Positions 30,333 to 36,123 of a DNA stretch of 36,123 nucleotides are shown here, piece after piece. Location of the stretch: assembly GCF_000313135.1 (NCBI RefSeq), contig NW_004457376.1, positions 41,758-77,880 on the forward strand. Reading direction: 5' to 3'. Source of the stretch: Acanthamoeba castellanii str. Neff (lineage: Eukaryota; Discosea; Longamoebia; Acanthamoebidae). Position numbers and translations under genes: made by a program. Positions within the stretch are counted from its first letter, which is position 1; every line of letters starts with the position of its first letter. The notes beneath the pieces are model-generated. The model was not told the DNA's origin and ran no database searches. It saw only the letters and a program-made list of their open reading frames with translations.

Positions 30333-33300
30333 ATGGACGGAGAAGAGACCTCGCACAGGAGGAAGATCTCGCAGCCAAAGAGAGGCGAAGAGGGCGAGGG
30401 TTCGCCCCATTCGCCTCGAGGTGGGCGCCTGGACTCCAAGCTGAGATCCAGCAGCCACAACGGGTCATTGACCAGCTCCTCTTCATCTGCAGCAATATCG
30501 AAGAGGAAGATCTCGATCAAGCGGGCCGGTGGCAACGAAGACTCGGTATCCCTCTTCCCGCGCCGTCCTTTTCGCCCCGCCCACTCTCATACAATACGCC
30601 CCCACCACACAGGATGGAAATGATGAGGTTTCAGATGACGACGGCACGCGGGTCCTTCGAAAACACAGCGGCAGCACCGACGCAGGCGCCCGGCGCAAGG
30701 GCTCCTCCAGGGCCACCAGGAATCCGGATGAAGATGAATCGATGGATGGCGCCGAGCCCTCCACGGGTCCACGTGGCGAAGATGAAGGGCCGCCTCCGGG
30801 TCCAGACGACATGCCCCCGGCACTCCCGCTCGACGAGGACCCCGCCCTGCTGGACGACGAGGATTTCGAACCGCAGGAGCCGCCCCCGGCACCTCCGCCC
30901 ATGCCCACGGGCGACACGGTGGAGGAGGTGACCGAGTTCGAGGCGCGCTTCCTTTCCCCGCTCATTCTCGAGTCCGACCACCCCGAAATGGCCTCCTTCC
31001 CCTCAGACCTCCTCCACTTCACCGCCACACCCAAGACCCACCGCACCCTCTACTCCACCAAACCGGTAACACCCCCGTCTCTTCCACATTCGTGCGCGAA
31101 TCGCGTTGCGTAGCGAGTCCTGGTTGTTGGCATGCAGCTCACGCTTCATGGATGTCGTTGCCTGGTGTTGACGCGACCACGCGTGTGGGCAAATGGTGAA
31201 CGCCAACAGGACGGGACGCGGCTGGAGAAGTGCGAGCCGCACGTGCAGGAGGCCTTCCGCGCGTTCTCCCAGAACTGGGTGGTGGTGACTCGCCAGAACA
31301 CGGCCTACACCAAGGCGCAGCCGACGGGCACGCCGGCCACCATCTACGATCTGCCCAAGGAAACCTTCGAATGCGAGACCACAGCCACCCCCGAGCCCGC
31401 CGAGCAAGAGGACGAGCTCCTGCTCGGCAGCATCCCACACCCCAACGCACAGGTGCTCGCCTTCAACGCACAGAAGCGGGTAAGTGCCCTCCCGATTGCA
31501 ATTTTGCTCCTTGCACCCAAACGAGCCGACTGACGGGCGTCGCGGTGGTGGGTATTCAGCGTGAGAGGCAGCTGCCTCTGTTTCGGTACTACGATCCCGA
31601 GTACAAGTGGCCAAACCACGAGCGTGTCCTGTGCGAGCGTGTCGCACCGCCGCTTCCCGATCTCGAACCCAAGTTCGTCAAAATTGGCCCACACTTGTGC
31701 TTGGGGGAGTTTGTGGGGCGTGCGCGGTGCTCACGCTTCTCTTCTGTGCCACAGGCCTCTTGTACAGCTGCTGGTCGAGTGCCAGGCCCTCACACTCCAG
31801 TTTGGCCAAATTGAACCCTTCTTTTGCTCCTTCGCCCTCTACGACCTGGGCAAGCGAACCAAGATCTCGGAGAACTTCTACTTTGACAGGAACCATCAGT
31901 CCATCCTCTCCAAGCTCGGGCGGCATCTTGTACGCAGCGCCTTCTTCGCATTCCAGCTCTTCTCTGTCCCCCTCCCACTCCATATTTGAGATGGCCATTG
32001 AGACTCATCTCTCTCTCTCTCTCGCACTCGGCACGCCGCCGCAGGAGTCCATCGACCCTCGCACTCGGTGTCAACGGGGCCAGTTCTCGGTGTCGCAGCC
32101 CAACGATGATATCTACCTCGTCCTGCGAGTCGATAAGGTGCTTCAAGGGGACAGCACCGCGCTCGAATTGTACACAAAGACCGACTTGGTACGCGCCTCG
32201 AGGCCCACACAATCTATGAGCGCACGGTGTAGTCCCCTCAATCGAGTGACTCACTGATGCGTGGGCACGAGCAGAAGGGGAAAGAGCTGGAGAAGAACAG
32301 GGTCAAGGCCCAAGAATCGGCGGTCGCGTTCTGCTCGCGCCTGGGGTGCTACCGCCAGTCGTTCGCATGGGCCGCCCTGCCCGTCTTCTCCCGTTCCACA
32401 CTCGCCCTGCAGGAGCTGAACAACTTCACCCTCTACCCGGCCCACCCCAAAGACAACATCTACGACCAGCTCCTCGAGCTCCGCGTACGCCGCCCGCCCG
32501 CCCATGCCCTGCGTGTGGCGCTCGGCGCACTCTTGCTGACCGCCTTGACACGAACGAACAACAGGACCCGAAGGCCAAGCGCAAGGCGATTCCGGCGACG
32601 TGCGAGGTGCGGGTGTCGCAGCTGATCACGGAGTCGTCGATACCGCCCTTCCGGCTGGACCCGACGCTGAACCCGGTGCGGGACCCCATCACCGGCCGCA
32701 TCCCCTCCACCGAGGGCGGCGAAGAGACCTGGGTCCACGAGGTGCAGGAGTTCGGGGACAGCGGGACCTCCTGCTTCTGGAGCTACGTCAACAACCTCTA
32801 CGTGTACCCCGAGTCCGTCGTCCTGTCGGCCCACAACAGGAAAGTCAAGGTACGCTACTGGTTTCGAGATGTGTCTGCACTGTAGCGACTCACGGACCAC
32901 ACACACACACACACACACACATACGCGACACACCACATGCACCAACTCGCGCAGACCATTGCACTCAAGGTGGCGCTGCGAGCGGACGATGAGGCGGCCG
33001 ACGCCCCGGGCCTGCCGATGATATTCGGCCGGTCGTCCTGCGCCGCCTTCTCCCGGCAGGCCATCGCGCAGGTCGTGTACCACAACAAGGCGCCCACGTT
33101 CCAGGACGAGGTCAAGATCAAGCTGCCCACGCGGCTCACCGACAAGCTCCACCTCCTCTTCACCTTCTACAACGTGTCCGTCCAGCGGCCCAAGAAGGGC
33201 GAAGACGAGCTGGAGTCGCCCATCGGCTACGCCGTGCTACCGCTCTACGAGAACGGGAAGCTGCCCGAGAACAACCAGGGCGATCTGATCGGGCTCCCGA

Positions 33301-36123
33301 TCGTGGTGAGCAAGCGACCAGACCACTACATGTCCGAGGAGGCCCGCTCGAAGGCGATCTACCTGGACAACGGGAAGCCCCTCTTCCGCACGCGCCTGCG
33401 CATGGTGTCTACCATCTACCCCGACGACCCAGCACTCACCCAGTTCTACAAGTTCTTCTCCACCACCGACAACGAACGGGAGCTCTCTCAGGCCTTGGAC
33501 GGGTTCGTACACCACCAGCACGCACGCATACACTACTGCAAAGGTACCTTAGCACCCTGATTATACTAACCCCCCCCTCTCTGTTGTGTCACGCCGCGAC
33601 ATGCCTAGCCTCGAGAGCATTCCCAAGACGGTGGCGGTGCAGAACTTCCCGATCTTGGTGCAGATGCTGTGCCACGTCATGTGTGTGCACTCGCGCACGC
33701 CGGGCTTCAAGGCGTTCCGGGTGCTGCTCAAGATCCTCAACCTGGTGCACTGGGCCACGAGGGAGAAGGGCGCCCTGCGGTCGCGCCTCCTCCAGTCCTT
33801 CGTCTACCACGCCTTCGATCCCGGCGCCTTCGCCGACCAGGTACGAACTAATGACCGGCCAACTCCCCTCCACAACCGCTCTAGTCTGGGGCTCACCGGG
33901 TCCCCTTTCCGTTGCGACAGTTGCCGCTGGCGATGTGCACGCACTTCCTCACGTTCATTGCGGGCAAGATCAACTTTGACGAGAGCGCGGACGTGACGAC
34001 GGCAGATATGGCGTCGTCCATGTGGTTCATATTCGACATGCTCATCAAGTCGATGGCCATCAAACTGCACCAGGAACAGCAACTCGGTACGATCTTCTTT
34101 TTGCAACTCGCCGTCCATCACATGGGCACCGCCTGACCTCGCGCGAGCGGCGTACAGCGCGAGCGGACCGAAGTACCTGGTGGAGCGCCGAGTTCGCGCG
34201 GCTGGTGACCAAGGTGGTGCAGAACCTGGTGAAGTACTACAAGTCACACATAACCACCGATAACTACAAGCCCTCCATGGAGCTCAACAAGGCACACACG
34301 CCCCCCCCCACCGGCCAGCTCCTCGCGTTTTCCCCTCTATCCGACGCTGACCTTTGCTTCCGTGTGTGTGTGTGTGTGTGTGTTTCAGATGGTGGCCCTG
34401 TTCGTGCGAGACCTCTACCCTGTATTCGATCGGGGCAGGATCAACACGCTGGTCAAGATCTATGCCGAGGCCATCTCCTGTACGCGACTTGTACCCTGTG
34501 GGAGCCTGGGTCCGGCATGCACGGGCTGACCGTGGGTGTTTTTGGTGTGGTGATTGAACAGCGCCGGGCTCCTCGAATGAGGGGGTGGGCGCGATGGAGC
34601 TCTCGGTGCTCAAGTTCGACTTCTTCAAGATCCTCACCGACCACGAGTGCTTCATCCCCATCAACCTGCCACTGCCCTACGAACTGCAGCCCGCCGACAT
34701 CTCCTTCGAGGTGCAGATCGACCTCCACCTAAAATTAAAAAGCAACAATCGCCTCTCTCAATTCACACTCACGCGTTGTATGTGTCGTGTTGTGTGTCGT
34801 CGTGCGAACGGCAGGCGATGAGCGAGAAGCATCCGCAGTCGGCGATGCTGATTCAGGAGATGGTGCGGAGTCTGAGCGGAGGGGAGACGGTCAAGCTGGC
34901 GCGGGCCATCGCCATCTGCACGCTCAACATGCTGCTCACCAAGCACGACTTTGACGCGCGGTACCAGGAGCCCGGGCAGCGCGCCCGCGTCGCGCTGGTC
35001 TACTTCCCGCTCGTGCCCCTCCTCCTCGACGCCTACGGCGACATGGAACCGTGGCACAAGGAGAGCCCGCCCATCGAGAAGCGGGGCCTCTACGTGTCGC
35101 TCCTGTTCGTGCTGCGCAACATCGACCGCGCCTTCCTGCGGCGGTGGTGGCGCCTCGAGTCGGTCGAGCGGCGGCACCGGTTCCTGGACCTGCTCGCGGC
35201 CTGCGCGGCCACGTTCGAGTACGACCGGGCCAACGCCAAGGGCGCCATCCTGCAGGCCCCGTCGTTCGCCTTCGCCACGTCGGAGAAGAAGGCGCCCGAG
35301 AGCCCGCGCAAGAGCTCGCTCGGGGACTCGGACGCCGACAAGTCGCAGGAGCCGGGCAAGGAGGGCAAGCTCAACTGCTGCGTGATGATGCTCCTCCTGG
35401 ACGTGGTGGAGGACTTTGTGGAGGACTTTGCGCCGGAGATGGCGACGCCCGACGGGACGCCCACGCTCGAGCGAGTGCTGGCGCTGCTGGTCAACTTGCT
35501 CGAGCGGCCGCAATCCCTGCGCTTCCTCGAGTCCCTGTTCGCCTCGCTCCGGGCCTTCCTCTCGCGCTTCCGCTCGCGCCTCTTCTCCGAGAACTCGTCC
35601 GTGCTCTACGCCCTGTGCCGCGAGGTGCTGCGCTACGCCAACACCGCGTCGGCCCACACGCGCGCCCTCGCCACGTCGCTCCTCTTTCTGCTCATGCTGC
35701 GGAACTACGAGGAGATGGGCCAGTTCGGGCGCATCTACACCCAGGCCACCACGGCGCTGTCGCAACTCATCACCGAGGGCGCCATGAGCGACGACACCTA
35801 CATCCGCCACGCCTTCAATTCGCTCACCGAGTACGCCCTGTTCGTCTACTCGACCGCCACCATCGCCATCATCCCGGCCGAGCGCGCCCGCAACGAGGCC
35901 CGCCACTGCTACCTCAAGGCCGGCTTCGCCCGCCAGGTCCAGGAGCTGTCCGGCACCCTGACCAAGATCCTGCGCGACACCATCGAGGTCACCGAGCTCA
36001 AGCAGAAGGCCGACTCGGAGATGATGGCCGAGCTCTACTTCCGCATTGCCCAGGGCTACGTCCACACGCCCGACCTCCGCGTGACGTGGCTCAACGAGCT
36101 CGCCCGCTTCCACTACTCGGAGA
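30333..36123 (+). CDS. DOCK-family (DOCK-C/D, zizimin-like) Rho/Rac/Cdc42 GEF, 3' end beyond window
   Basis: Guanine-nucleotide exchange factor of the DOCK180 superfamily. The ATG at 30333 gives MDGEETSHRRKISQPKRGEE, a Ser/Lys-rich start, then an acidic Pro-rich region (DMPPALPLDEDPALLDDEDF). The DOCK-C/D N-terminal region follows (HVQEAFRAFSQNWVVV, about 31240; QFSVSQPNDDIYLVLRVDKV, about 32082-32140). The DHR-1/C2 domain reads FWSYVNNLYVYPESVVLSAH (about 32778-32840), then VKIKLPTRLTDKLHLLFTFY and a loop-rich end (to about 33300). An armadillo-like helical region follows (AMCTHFLTFIAGKINFDES; LTKHDFDARYQ; VYFPLVPLLLDAYGDM). DHR-2 begins near the right edge (MMAELYFRIAQGYVHTPDLR) and is cut there, so the catalytic exchange region is not visible. 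Over a dozen introns are present. The one at 34292-34388 starts with GC instead of GT. Overall order and motifs resemble DOCK6/7/8-type proteins. Confidence 0.9.
32896..32921. repeat. (CA)n microsatellite in DOCK intron
   Basis: A run of CA units in the intron between the AHNRKVK exon and the TIALKVALRAD exon. Confidence 0.88.
34362..34383. repeat. (GT)n tract abutting DOCK 3' splice site
   Basis: Ten or so GT units are followed immediately by ttcag and the MVALFVRDLYP exon. In RNA this is (UG)n-UU-CAG. Confidence 0.9.

Noticed and set aside
34758..36113. Long open frame of about 450 codons on the minus strand opposite the DOCK gene
   Set aside because: It is the antisense of a GC-rich exon with strong third-position GC bias, which removes stops. 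The product is low-complexity Arg/Gly/Leu/Glu sequence, while the plus strand matches DOCK proteins.

Overview
The window is nuclear DNA from a eukaryotic protist. Fourteen protein genes lie in 36 kb, nearly all cut into many exons by short introns of about 50-120 nt with GT-AG ends. Donors often read gtac or gtacg. Coding sequence is GC-rich, UTRs and promoters are more AT-rich, and simple repeats (CA/GT, CAA) fall in introns. The gene set (RAD54B, MAD2, Elongin B, ATG8, GCK-III and MARK-type kinases, a DOCK-C/D GEF, mitochondrial EF-Tu) together with the intron style suggests an amoebozoan such as Acanthamoeba. The genus is inference. The sequence alone does not prove it. A 143-nt run of N marks an assembly gap.

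Layout, left to right: RAD54B-like DNA translocase (-, 3' end off the left edge); class V PLP enzyme of the isopenicillin N epimerase/hercynylcysteine-sulfoxide lyase type (-); an ankyrin/F-box/degenerate small-GTPase fusion (+); a tail-anchored MsrB-like protein without its catalytic cysteine (-); an FG-GAP membrane protein resembling a plant family (+); a DUF1765-like protein containing the gap (-); Elongin B (+); MAD2 (-); a four-qRRM RNA-binding protein of hnRNP H/F-ESRP type (-); mitochondrial EF-Tu (+); a MARK/PAR-1-like kinase with UBA and KA1 (+); a GCK-III (MST3/MST4/YSK1-like) kinase (+); ATG8 (-); a DOCK-family GEF (+, runs off the right edge).

Genes are tightly packed. Five divergent pairs share upstream regions of 78 to 495 bp, and several convergent pairs are separated by only 120-190 bp. 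There is no operon, phage, transposon or CRISPR content. The genes do not form one pathway. They cover DNA repair, the spindle checkpoint, ubiquitin ligase adaptors, autophagy, Rho/Rac-type signalling and mitochondrial translation.

The most interesting observations are: introns placed immediately after the ATG in three genes; the Ank-F-box-pseudoGTPase fusion; the MsrB-like pseudoenzyme; G-tract repeats just downstream of the stop of a protein whose family binds G-tracts; UG-repeat and C-run tracts near 3' splice sites; and three places where coding frames do not join with ordinary introns.
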